Shown in pieces: positions 8,678 through 16,415 of a stretch of DNA of 43,163 nucleotides. Each line of letters begins with the position of its first letter. Position 1 is the stretch's first letter. A program made the position numbers and the translations under genes. Location: assembly GCA_937903155.1 (NCBI GenBank), contig CALCZU010000138.1, positions 1-43,163 on the forward strand, in the 5' to 3' direction. Under the pieces are notes generated by a model, which saw nothing but the letters and a program-made list of their open reading frames with translations, was not told the origin of the DNA and did not search any database. This stretch comes from an uncultured Bdellovibrionales bacterium (GTDB taxonomy: Bacteria > Bdellovibrionota > FAC87 > UBA2466).

Positions 8678-9537
8678 AACACGAAATCAAAAAAAGAGAA
8701 TTGAGAAACTTGAAAACTTCGTGGCTCGAGTATGGGAGCAAGGAAGATCCGATTCTCTTACTTTTACACGGCTATCCGGACACACCCGATGCTTGGGAAT
8801 ATCAAATTGAATTTTTCTCAGATAGATTTCATATCATTTGTCCCTATGTTAGAGGAGCGCTTCCCTCGTCACGCGGAGAAGGCCTTTCACGTTACACTCC
8901 GGAATCCATAGCGCTTGATTTTTTGCAGATCCTAGAAACGGTTGATCCCGAGCACAAACGAAAGGTGACGGTCATCGGACATGATTTCGGAGGCGCACAT
9001 GCCTGGACACTAGCTCCTCTATTGGGAAAAAGACTCGAACGACTTGTGATTATCAATGCACTCAGTTTGCCTCAGCTTCTCAACCGTTGGAAAAGGCCGA
9101 AGCAGTTTTTAAAAAGCTGGTACGTCTATCCGATGCTGCTTCCCTATCTTCCCGAATTTTTGACTTCGCATTTCTCAAAAGAACTTTTGAACTTGGCCTA
9201 CTCTATTGGAAAACTGCCAAAGGAGATGAGACCCACTCCCGAAAATCCAGAACGGCATATCGTGGAGCCCATCAATCAGTACCGCTCGTTTATTTTAGAA
9301 GCCTTAAAAGGCAACGGAACTCGCTTCACGCAAATCCATTGCCCCACTCTGATTCTTTGGGGAAAGAAAGATGCATTTTTGCTGCCGCCTACCGTGGAAG
9401 AGATAGAACCATTTACTTCTGAACTCACCATGCGCATACTAGACGGAAATCACTGGATTCACCGTGAAAAATCACGAGAAGTGAATCACTTAATAGAAAA
9501 GTTCATGGATAAAGAGAATGTTGCCCACGCAAGTTAA
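8674..9537 (+). CDS. Alpha/beta hydrolase, epoxide hydrolase-like
   Basis: The 287-residue product has the alpha/beta hydrolase fold with the oxyanion motif HGYPD (residues 32-36), a nucleophile elbow GHDFGG in which the nucleophile is Asp104, an acid at Asp233 (WGKKDAF) and the catalytic His260 (GNHWIH). An aspartate nucleophile is typical of epoxide hydrolases and haloalkane dehalogenases rather than esterases. Its start overlaps the stop of the di-iron oxygenase gene (ATGA), so it is co-translated and probably acts on a pathway intermediate. Soluble and cytosolic; no signal peptide. Confidence 0.83.
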   Translation: MKHEIKKRELRNLKTSWLEYGSKEDPILLLLHGYPDTPDAWEYQIEFFSDRFHIICPYVRGALPSSRGEGLSRYTPESIALDFLQILETVDPEHKRKVTVIGHDFGGAHAWTLAPLLGKRLERLVIINALSLPQLLNRWKRPKQFLKSWYVYPMLLPYLPEFLTSHFSKELLNLAYSIGKLPKEMRPTPENPERHIVEPINQYRSFILEALKGNGTRFTQIHCPTLILWGKKDAFLLPPTVEEIEPFTSELTMRILDGNHWIHREKSREVNHLIEKFMDKENVAHAS

Positions 9538-10369
9538 GAAATTCTATTCAACGCTTTCAAAACTTCCCGCACTTCCCATTCTTTCGAAGTTTTCTCCTCC
9601 CATGAATCACGAACCGACGCCGGAAGAATTGGAAGGCCACTTAAGAACGCAAAGACTGGCTCAACGAGCCGCGAGAGAAGTCAGTGCGCTCATGCAAGAG
9701 GGTTGGACCGAAAGACAAACGGCCCAAATGATGGATACCTATTTAAGAGATTCAGGCGTGAAATCTTTTTTTCATAAATCCTTTGCCTGGTTCGGAGAAC
9801 GCGCGGGTTTTCAAGGAATGGTTCATTACTCTCAAGCACTTCCGAGCGGACGAGTCCTTCTTCCTAACGAAGGATATATCTTAGATGTCGCTCCTGTCTT
9901 TCAAGGCTATGTTTCTGACATTGGTTACACTTCGAGCTTAGGTGAAAACACCGACGTCTCTAAAGCCAAGAAGTTTCTTTCAAAGTTACGAGAAGACATT
10001 CCTAGCTGGGTCACACCCGAGTCATCTCCCAAAGCGCTTTTGCAAAAAATCGAAGATCAGATTGAAAAAGCGGGCTACGAAAATTCCCATCGAAAATATC
10101 CCTTTGGGGTTTTGGGTCACCGAGTACACAAAGTTTCGGAATTTCATCTCGGCTTTAATGTCATTAATTTTGAGTGGCAGTCTTACTGGTCTTTGGCGTC
10201 TCGCGGGCTTTTCGGACAACTCTTCAACGAAAATTTCGAAGGCGATTTTTTGGGTCTCTGGGCGATTGAGCCCCATATTGGGACGGAAACCATGGGTGCG
10301 AAGTTTGAAGAGATCTTAGTCGTGACTTCTTCAAAAGCTTTTTGGCTTGAACCCAACACTCAAAAATAA
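9518..10369 (+). CDS. Peptidase M24-fold protein (creatinase/aminopeptidase-like)
   Basis: This 283-residue protein has the pita-bread fold pattern with all five expected metal ligands: Asp123 and Asp134 in LDVAPVFQGYVSDIG, His201 in GVLGHRVHK, Glu251 in WAIEPHIG and Glu264/265 in AKFEEIL. Members cleave N-terminal residues, Xaa-Pro bonds or small amides such as creatine. In an operon with an amidotransferase and an oxygenase, a small-molecule amidohydrolase role is as likely as a peptidase role, but this is inference. The chosen start overlaps the hydrolase gene by 20 bp; the ATG at 9602 (MNHEPTPEE) is a credible alternative, though it has no visible ribosome site. Confidence 0.75.
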   Translation: MLPTQVKKFYSTLSKLPALPILSKFSPPMNHEPTPEELEGHLRTQRLAQRAAREVSALMQEGWTERQTAQMMDTYLRDSGVKSFFHKSFAWFGERAGFQGMVHYSQALPSGRVLLPNEGYILDVAPVFQGYVSDIGYTSSLGENTDVSKAKKFLSKLREDIPSWVTPESSPKALLQKIEDQIEKAGYENSHRKYPFGVLGHRVHKVSEFHLGFNVINFEWQSYWSLASRGLFGQLFNENFEGDFLGLWAIEPHIGTETMGAKFEEILVVTSSKAFWLEPNTQK

Positions 10370-10371
10370 TT

Positions 10372-11220
10372 ATGAGCTCATTCATTAATAAAGTCGTTGT
10401 GGTTACGGGCGCTGCGGGCGGCATCGGAACGTGTCTCGTCAAAGAACTTTTGGATTTGGGTGCTACCGTCTGGGGACTCGACTTAGACGAAGCGGCACTT
10501 CAAAGACTCTCTGAGACCCATCGAAAGTTTGGGCGAACTTTTTTCTACAAGCCTACCGACGTTTCGAGTGAATCGGTTCTTAAAAAAACCCGCGACGAAA
10601 TCCTCTCTCAGAGTAAAGAGATCCACGTCTGGATCAATAACGCAGGAATTTCAGGTCTGGGTGATTTTCAGAGCTCGACGCAAGAGGGATTTGAGCGAGT
10701 GATTCAGATCAATCTTAACGGAGTGGTCTTGGGAACGCGGCTTGCGCTCGAACGCATGGAACATGTTGGATTTGGAACCATTGTCAATGTCGCTTCCATT
10801 GCGGGACATTTGGCAGCTCCCTACTTAAGCGCGTACTGTGCGTCTAAGCATGGGGTTGTCGGTTTTACGAGATCTTTGAGAGAAGAACTGAGTCTAAAAC
10901 ATTCCCCCGTTAAAATCGTCTTAGTCAGTCCCGGTTTTGTGGACACAAAAATTATCGAAAAAGGAACGGACCACGGTTTCCCCGATTGGCTCAACTTTCT
11001 TCTTTCGACTCCTGCCGCAACGGCAAAAGAGATTGTCACCGCGCTTGTTCATGACAAAGAGGAAGTCATTCCGACCTTAAACGGTAAGCTAATGTTTGCA
11101 GCCCACCGAATTTTTCCGCGAACGACATTGAAAGGCTCTAAAGTTCTCCTCTCAAAAAGCTTTAAAGATCTCTTATTGATGCGGAAAACGCCCCCAGGCT
11201 CCGCAAAAGTGGACAAATAA
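10372..11220 (+). CDS. Short-chain dehydrogenase/reductase (classical SDR)
   Basis: The 282-residue product has the Rossmann cofactor motif TGAAGGIG (residues 12-19), the structural NNAG (89-92) and the catalytic set Ser142, Tyr155 and Lys159 (YCASK). Asp37 after the second strand (GLDLD) favours NAD(H) over NADP(H). It follows the M24 gene by two bases and is the last gene of the five-gene unit. It probably oxidises an alcohol or reduces a ketone in the same pathway; the substrate is unknown. No terminator hairpin is obvious before the cytochrome gene. Confidence 0.85.
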   Translation: MSSFINKVVVVTGAAGGIGTCLVKELLDLGATVWGLDLDEAALQRLSETHRKFGRTFFYKPTDVSSESVLKKTRDEILSQSKEIHVWINNAGISGLGDFQSSTQEGFERVIQINLNGVVLGTRLALERMEHVGFGTIVNVASIAGHLAAPYLSAYCASKHGVVGFTRSLREELSLKHSPVKIVLVSPGFVDTKIIEKGTDHGFPDWLNFLLSTPAATAKEIVTALVHDKEEVIPTLNGKLMFAAHRIFPRTTLKGSKVLLSKSFKDLLLMRKTPPGSAKVDK

Positions 11221-11325
11221 TTTACATACGCACGACAAGTTGCGCTTTCTAGAATTCTCCTCTGAAAACGCTAAACGGGATGCCCTTTTACGCTTCTACA
11301 AAACGAGAAGAATACGAGTGAAGTC

Positions 11326-11373
11326 CTAAGAATACACTCCCCTGGCACATGCTATGCAAAAGTGTATTCCTAG
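11326..11373. promoter_or_regulatory. Sigma-54-like promoter framed by a 13-bp inverted repeat, upstream of the cytochrome gene
   Basis: TGGCAC at 11343-11348 and ATGC at 11354-11357 give the GG-N10-GC spacing of a -24/-12 (sigma-54) promoter; the -12 element has ATGC rather than TTGC. Arms 11326-11338 and 11361-11373 are inverted copies with 12 of 13 bases matching (CTAAGAATACACT and AGTGTATTCCTAG) and frame the promoter. The predicted start near 11369 gives a leader of about 70 nt before the ATG at 11437. No -10/-35 promoter competes clearly in this gap. Confidence 0.45.
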
Positions 11374-11436
11374 CATACGTCGCAAATGAAAGACGTAAAT
11401 ACGGATTGTTGAAGTTGTATAAAGAGGATGCTGAAG

Positions 11437-11961
11437 ATGAAAAAGTTATTATTGCTGAGTATGTTGTTAGGGTTCTTATCCTATGCTGAAGAGCCTGCAG
11501 ATTCGCATAGCGGAGACGTTAAACCTGGTTCGCCCGCTACCCACAGCGTCGTACCCGATTTAGGCGACAGAAACAAACGCCTTGCCGACTTTGTGAATGC
11601 CTGTACGAGTGCAGGTGCTGCCGGTGATGCTATCGATGATAAAGCCGTTGCTCCCGCTCCTAAGCCGGATGAACAAAAGCGCGACGCAAAAAAGCCTGAT
11701 GGAAAGACGAGTACTACTACGACGACGCCTCCAAAGCAGACAGCAGATGCTGGCGGTTCCGCAGTATTTCAATCCAAATGTTTAGGATGTCACGGTTCTT
11801 CGCAAGGAACTGCGACGGCAGGATTTAAAGGGATGAAAGCAAGCGTCTTGATTGCTGCTTTAGATAAACCAGGCGCTCAAAAAATGCCAAAGAACGGTTC
11901 ATTAACCGCCGCTGAAAAAGCTTCGTTGACCAAATGGCTCAATGAAAAGGGAACTTTGTAA
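11437..11961 (+). CDS. Periplasmic mono-haem cytochrome c with long low-complexity linker
   Basis: From the ATG at 11437 the protein has 174 residues. I prefer this start over the ATG at 11428 because the ribosome site AGAGG (11423-11427) is then 9 nt away. It has a signal peptide (MKKLLLLSMLLGFLSYA), then a linker rich in Asp, Lys, Pro and Thr, and a C-terminal class I cytochrome c domain with the haem-binding CLGCH at residues 115-119. A likely axial Met lies in QKMPKNG. The short domain resembles the c5/c551 type, which carries single electrons to a terminal oxidase or reductase. The gene stands after the amidotransferase/oxygenase operon, possibly under its own sigma-54-type promoter. The physiological partner is unknown. 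Confidence 0.85.
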   Translation: MKKLLLLSMLLGFLSYAEEPADSHSGDVKPGSPATHSVVPDLGDRNKRLADFVNACTSAGAAGDAIDDKAVAPAPKPDEQKRDAKKPDGKTSTTTTTPPKQTADAGGSAVFQSKCLGCHGSSQGTATAGFKGMKASVLIAALDKPGAQKMPKNGSLTAAEKASLTKWLNEKGTL

Positions 11962-12010
11962 AATCGAAGTTCTATCCAACGGATCGCGAGTTTGTTACAG
12001 TCTCTTATTC

Positions 12011-13246
12011 ATGAATCTAACGACTGTCCCTCGCATTCCTTTATATTTTCAAACTCTCATCGGGATGTTTTTAGGCATCTTAGTCGGCCTTTGGTTTGGC
12101 AACTCGGCTGCCGGCCTGGGAGTGGTGAGCAAGTTTCTCATCGAAGTGATTAAGAACGCTGCCATTCCTTTACTCTTCTTCGCAATCTTAGACGCGCTTC
12201 TCAATTCCGATCTTAAAGGCCGTAGCTTTTTTTCGATGTGTTTTATCTATGCGATCAACGCAGTCCTTGCGATTACCGTCGCACTCTTGATTTCGAATCT
12301 TTTTGAACCCGGAAAATATTTAAATCTTTCACTCAACGAAAAATCTCTCGAAAAATTCATGCACCGACATGCTTTTGCGGCAGGCGACGTTGTTCATAAC
12401 TTGCAAGATCCCAATGTAAAATCTTTCAACCTCGCTTCTTTCCTGAGTGGAACTACAGGCGCCATTGTCCTCGCTATCGTTTTGGGCGTGTTTCTCGTTT
12501 TATTAAAGCACTTAAAGCTTGCGTCCTATCCCAAGCTAATTAGTTTTTTACAGGTTACAAACGAAAAAATCCTGCACTGGCTTTTTAGACTCATCGAATT
12601 TCTTTCGTATTTAATTCCCATTGCCGTGTTTTGCGCGGTCGCGAAAGTCGTCGGAACAACGGGTTTTAGTTTTGCAAAAGGTCTCTTTGCTTATTTTTTA
12701 TCCTGCTTTGGTGGAATGGCCATCCATATCGCGATTGTGTATCAAGGGTGGATTCGACTTTCTGGAATGCGCTTAAAATATTTTTGGAAGGAAGCCCGCG
12801 AAGCTGTCATCCACTCTTTTGGAATTAATAGCAGTCTTGCAACCCTTCCACTCACGTTGACCGCATTGAAACGACTCAAAGTCAGCGATGGTTCAGCCCG
12901 AATGGCGGCTTGTATCGGAACAAACTTTAATAATGACGGGATTCTTCTCTACGAAGTCGTGGCGGCACTATTTATGATTCAGGCCTATGGCCAATCTCTC
13001 ACCCTTTTTGAGCAACTGGGACTTTCGGCCATCTGCGTCGCGGCCACGATTGGAGTCGCAGGGATTCCCGAAGCCGGAATGATTTCTCTAACATTAGTGA
13101 TGGCAGCCATCGGACTTCCCGCAGAAGATCTGCCGCTGCTTCTCACGGTAGACTGGGTTCTAGGCAGGATGCGATCCGTCACAAATGTCGTCGGCGATTT
13201 CTCTGGCGCGATCAGTCTCGATTACATCACCCAAGAAAAAACGTAG
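12011..13246 (+). CDS. Dicarboxylate/amino acid:cation symporter (DAACS family)
   Basis: The product is 411 residues from the ATG at 12011. The frame is open from 11942, but the first 23 codons overlap the cytochrome gene and do not look like a membrane-protein N-terminus. It matches GltP/GltPh-type sodium- or proton-coupled carriers: several long hydrophobic helices, a serine-rich reentrant loop (FGINSSLATLPLTL), the NxDG motif (NFNNDGILLYE), the second loop (GVAGIPEAGMI) and DWVLGRMRSVTNVVGD, where Asp and the NxxGD end form the substrate and cation site. It imports C4-dicarboxylates or acidic or neutral amino acids. It starts 49 bp after the cytochrome gene. A palindromic repeat follows. 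Confidence 0.88.
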   Translation: MNLTTVPRIPLYFQTLIGMFLGILVGLWFGNSAAGLGVVSKFLIEVIKNAAIPLLFFAILDALLNSDLKGRSFFSMCFIYAINAVLAITVALLISNLFEPGKYLNLSLNEKSLEKFMHRHAFAAGDVVHNLQDPNVKSFNLASFLSGTTGAIVLAIVLGVFLVLLKHLKLASYPKLISFLQVTNEKILHWLFRLIEFLSYLIPIAVFCAVAKVVGTTGFSFAKGLFAYFLSCFGGMAIHIAIVYQGWIRLSGMRLKYFWKEAREAVIHSFGINSSLATLPLTLTALKRLKVSDGSARMAACIGTNFNNDGILLYEVVAALFMIQAYGQSLTLFEQLGLSAICVAATIGVAGIPEAGMISLTLVMAAIGLPAEDLPLLLTVDWVLGRMRSVTNVVGDFSGAISLDYITQEKT

Positions 13247-13271
13247 AAACTCTAAAAAGCAGTGCAGCGAT

Positions 13272-13366
13272 CCTGTCATTGCGAGGGTGCGTAGCACCCG
13301 CGGCAACCTTTTTATTTTCGCAATTGCGAAGGTTGCGCGGAATCTTCGCTTCCTCGCAATGACAGG
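13272..13366. repeat. Long GTCATTGCGAG palindromic repeat (copy B)
   Basis: This 95-bp element has ends CCTGTCATTGCGAG and CTCGCAATGACAGG. The inner parts are less symmetric than in other copies: the left arm has GGGTGC-GTA-GCACCC, while the right arm has diverged to GGAATCTTCGCTTCC. It lies between the symporter gene and the Wzc-like gene. Confidence 0.85.
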
Positions 13367-13477
13367 GGACGTGCAATGACGGGTTGTTCCGCATTTGTCA
13401 CAATTGTGAGAATAATTCCTTACTTGCTGACTTGATGGTTCCGCTTTCTTCTGCCGAAAAGAAGTTATCTTCTGATT

Positions 13478-14935
13478 ATGGCTGAAAGTTTTACAAATTA
13501 TTTTTTCTGGGTCTTAAAAGCGAAGTCCCGTTTGCTTCTGAAAATCCTTTTTGTCGGAATCTTAGCGGTGACGTTTGCGGTAAGAATGCTTCCGCTTCCG
13601 TACAAAGCGCAAGTTCAAATGGTGACCCATCTTTCTGAGAAAAACTCCGGACTTTTTTCTCTCGATAGAAATACTTTCATCGCAAGCCAAGAAGTGCTTC
13701 TTAAGTCTCAAGGTCTTTACGAAGCTGTCCAGAGAAAAGCCGAATCGGATCTTGCAGGTCTTTTAGATTCCAAAACTTCAAAATCTTTTAATCCCCAATT
13801 CTTTCTTCAAAGTCTTCTCTTCGGAAAAAAATATGCCGAGGCGCAAGGGATTTGGAATTCTTCTGCTTACGAGCAATTTAAAAACCGAATCTCTATCGCG
13901 CAAAAAGAATCCAATGGACTTTTCACGATAGAGTACACGGATCCCGATCCGGTCGCGGCCCTTCGAATTACTCAATACATCGTGGATTCTTTAGTGGAGT
14001 TAAATACGGCTATCGAAGCGGACGACCTCAAAAAATCGCAATCCGAAACCTCATCGCTGGAGGTTAAAAAAAGTCGTCTCTACCCGCTGCAGAAGCCTGC
14101 GCTCGCTGAAGGCTGGCTCAGCTCAGGAAAATCCAAATTTCTTTTTGCTTTGCTTGCCTTGCTAGCTTTCTCGATTCCGCTTGTCGCATCAGGATACTAT
14201 TTTAAAAGAGGCGCACTGTTCTCAACGAAACAGATGAAAGATTTTACGGAACCAGCATTTATCGGGCAGCTTCCTGTTCTTCCCTCTAATGCCCTACCAG
14301 ATTTTTGTTCATCTGAACCCACGGTCTTAGCGGCAGCCCTCGCCTGCGCAAGAAGAGTGACTTCCGGGGGAACGGTCATCACTCTAGCAAATGCTACGAA
14401 TCAGAAATCGACCGAGTCCTACACGCTCGCATTGGCAAGCGGGTTGAAAAACCTGAATTATTCGGTGCTCGTCGTCGATTGCAGCTTTTTAAAAGGATTC
14501 GAACATTCGGTAAGCAGCCTTTGGAGTTCGCAGAAATTTGATGAGATTGATTTTTTAAGCACGCTTCCGGAGGGCACCCACAGTCCGTCTGTTCGCTTTA
14601 CGAAAATGGTTTCTGAAATGCAACACGACTTGCCTTATATCGAAGAGCTGAAAGAGACGTTCTTCGCACAAATCGAAAGCTTGCGTTCTCGCTTTGATTT
14701 TATTTTATTGGAAGGCCCCGTTCTTTCGACCTCCGAAGGCACTCTTCTTGCCGAGTGCGCCGATGGAATCGTGGTTTGTTGTGCCGAAGGAAATGTTTCG
14801 AAAGCTGAACTCTTACAAACCGTAGCGCTCATCCAACCTCACACCCAAGGCGTATTGATGAGCTTAATGACGAATTCTCGAATGATCGAAACTCCCTCAT
14901 CACCCTCTTCCACCAAAGAACTTAAAGCGGCTTAA
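13478..14935 (+). CDS. Wzz/Wzc-like polysaccharide co-polymerase with degenerate tyrosine-kinase ATP site
   Basis: The 485-residue protein has two membrane segments (about residues 20-38 and 219-242) around a periplasmic Wzz-like region, then a cytosolic domain of the BY-kinase/ParA type. The P-loop region reads ANATNQKSTES: Lys310-Ser-Thr remain, but the glycines of GxxGxGKST are gone. Walker A' is VLVVDCSFL, keeping the first Asp but not the second, and Walker B is FILLEGP, with Glu in place of Asp. The C-terminus has no tyrosine cluster. The fold is probably kept while kinase activity is weak or absent, which is inference. An SLBB export protein gene follows at once, so the pair likely serves polysaccharide export. 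Confidence 0.75.
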   Translation: MAESFTNYFFWVLKAKSRLLLKILFVGILAVTFAVRMLPLPYKAQVQMVTHLSEKNSGLFSLDRNTFIASQEVLLKSQGLYEAVQRKAESDLAGLLDSKTSKSFNPQFFLQSLLFGKKYAEAQGIWNSSAYEQFKNRISIAQKESNGLFTIEYTDPDPVAALRITQYIVDSLVELNTAIEADDLKKSQSETSSLEVKKSRLYPLQKPALAEGWLSSGKSKFLFALLALLAFSIPLVASGYYFKRGALFSTKQMKDFTEPAFIGQLPVLPSNALPDFCSSEPTVLAAALACARRVTSGGTVITLANATNQKSTESYTLALASGLKNLNYSVLVVDCSFLKGFEHSVSSLWSSQKFDEIDFLSTLPEGTHSPSVRFTKMVSEMQHDLPYIEELKETFFAQIESLRSRFDFILLEGPVLSTSEGTLLAECADGIVVCCAEGNVSKAELLQTVALIQPHTQGVLMSLMTNSRMIETPSSPSSTKELKAA

Positions 14936-14950
14936 AAATTCACGTGCGAG

Positions 14951-14995
14951 TTGGTTCGCCCTGGCTTCTCAGATATAATTGCGCGATAGCCAGGG
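14951..14995 (+). promoter_or_regulatory. Promoter of the SLBB gene with an inverted repeat across the -10 box
   Basis: TTGGTT (14951-14956), a 17-bp spacer and TATAAT (14974-14979) form a near-consensus housekeeping promoter. CCCTGGCT (14959-14966) and AGCCAGGG (14988-14995) are perfect inverted copies on either side of the -10 box, and the right arm overlaps the ribosome site (AGGGGG) of the gene starting at 15002. The transcript start should fall near 14986, so the leader is only about 16 nt. Confidence 0.65.
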
Positions 14996-15001
14996 GGATA
15001 G

Positions 15002-15616
15002 ATGACACTTATCAGCAATATTAAATACAGTTCGTGCAGTTTTTCTAGAGTCGCTCGGATTTTTCTCGTGACGGTTTTGAGTATCCTATTGCCGCTCTCA
15101 CCTTTAATATCAGCAGAACCACACCCCGAAAGAAAACAAATTATCGAAAAAGACGATTCGGCCGTGGAGCTCAGAGTTCCTCGGAAAAAATCGCCGTCGA
15201 TCTCCAATCTCGACAATTCGCAAATTCAGCCGATGAATCTCACACCGCGATCCAGTTCAGAGTTTTACTCAACTCTTCCCGACGCGAAAATCTTGATCCC
15301 CATCCATGTTTGGGGCGAAGTCAGAGAGCCCGGCCTGCACTTTGTTCCGCTGGGAAGTAATCTTTCGGAAGCCATCAGCGCCTCCGGCGGACCTGCAACC
15401 ACAGCCGCGATCCCTGAAGTTAATCTCCTTCGAAAAAATGAGAAAAAACGTGAAGTCAATTTATTCACTCATGGTTTAACTGAAAGAGTCGCTGCAAATG
15501 ACACAATCGTCGTAGATAGATCGCTTCGAACCGATCTCCCTTTGATCTTTGGCGGAATCAGCGTGCTCATCTCAATTACAACTCTGATTGTCTTACTCAC
15601 GAAGATTCAAAGATAG
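15002..15616 (+). CDS. SLBB-domain polysaccharide export-type protein
   Basis: This 204-residue protein has an N-terminal signal peptide (about residues 14-38), an SLBB domain at about 100-180 (IPIHVWGEVREPGLHFVPLG, then AISASGG) and a C-terminal hydrophobic segment LIFGGISVLISITTLIVLLT close to the end. SLBB domains occur in Wza-type outer-membrane polysaccharide exporters; the poly-export domain that normally precedes SLBB is missing, and the C-terminal helix would anchor it in a membrane. The start follows a strong AGGGGG ribosome site. It has its own promoter but lies 66 bp after the Wzc-like gene, so the two probably work together in capsule or exopolysaccharide assembly. Confidence 0.8.
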   Translation: MTLISNIKYSSCSFSRVARIFLVTVLSILLPLSPLISAEPHPERKQIIEKDDSAVELRVPRKKSPSISNLDNSQIQPMNLTPRSSSEFYSTLPDAKILIPIHVWGEVREPGLHFVPLGSNLSEAISASGGPATTAAIPEVNLLRKNEKKREVNLFTHGLTERVAANDTIVVDRSLRTDLPLIFGGISVLISITTLIVLLTKIQR

Positions 15617-15618
15617 AA

Positions 15619-16269
15619 TTAAAATTTGTGTACAATCGCGGATGAATTGAATCGAATCTTTTTCGCGAGCGAGTACTTATCATCTGCGCTTCGATAACCG
15701 ACAGCGCACGCGACGGAAGTTAAGTATTCTGTGCCTTTGAGTTTTAGGACTTCGTCATATTTCGCGTTATCGATTCCTTCCATGGGGCAAGTATCGATGC
15801 CGAGAACCGCACAAACCGTCATTAAATTTCCAAGTGCGATATAGACTTGGCGAGTGGCCCATTCATGAATAATTTTGCTACGAGGACCTTGGAGCAAGTC
15901 GCCCATCATCACTTTTTTATAGCCTTCGAGTTTCGTCGGATCCATTCCGCGCTGGGTGGCGGTTTCGTTTAAGAAATTAGAAATATAAAGCTCATCCAAC
16001 TGAACTTTCGCCGCAAAGACGACGAAATGGGAACAATCTTCAACTTGGCTTTGATTCCAAGAATGCCCTCGTAAGGTTTTGCGAAGCTCCGGACTCTGAA
16101 CAATGAGAAATTTCCAAGGTTGTAAGCCATAGGAAGAGGGCGTTAAGACCAAAGCGTCTTCTAAAGTCTTCCAATTCTCCTCCGAAATTTTTCGATCGGC
16201 ATCGAATTTTTTCACGGCATACCGCCAGTTTAAGGCTTCGATCAGATGGTCATTTTTCATTTTATTCAT
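15619..16269 (-). CDS. NfsB-like FMN-dependent NAD(P)H nitroreductase
   Basis: The 216-residue product is a nitroreductase-family flavoprotein of the NfsB type: WRYAVKKFDADRKI at the N-terminus (FMN phosphate contacts), LVLTPSSYGLQPWKF, CSHFVVFAAK, and a C-terminal KIRF. These dimeric cytosolic enzymes reduce nitroaromatics, quinones or flavins with NAD(P)H. Length is typical (217 in E. coli NfsB). It converges on the SLBB gene and diverges from recR. The ATG at 16260 (MKNDH) is an alternative start. Physiological substrate unknown. Confidence 0.88.
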   Translation of the reverse strand: MNKMKNDHLIEALNWRYAVKKFDADRKISEENWKTLEDALVLTPSSYGLQPWKFLIVQSPELRKTLRGHSWNQSQVEDCSHFVVFAAKVQLDELYISNFLNETATQRGMDPTKLEGYKKVMMGDLLQGPRSKIIHEWATRQVYIALGNLMTVCAVLGIDTCPMEGIDNAKYDEVLKLKGTEYLTSVACAVGYRSADDKYSLAKKIRFNSSAIVHKF

Positions 16270-16415
16270 GGTTGAGTTCTCCAGCGTTCGTTTCCTTTCG
16301 GACCCAGCAGACTATCTCGCACACTTACGGTCACGCAAGAGAACTCGTATTAACGCAACGCAATAACCCTCTCTCCAGACTGTCTTATCCCATTTGCACA
16401 TGGTACAACTGCCGA

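Noticed and set aside
11942..12010. Extended N-terminus of the symporter
   Set aside because: It overlaps the cytochrome gene end and contains no family similarity; the ATG at 12011 gives a normal carrier N-terminus.
16272..16415. Extended N-terminus of RecR
   Set aside because: RecR proteins are about 200 residues and start close to the helix-hairpin-helix; the extra part has no similarity.
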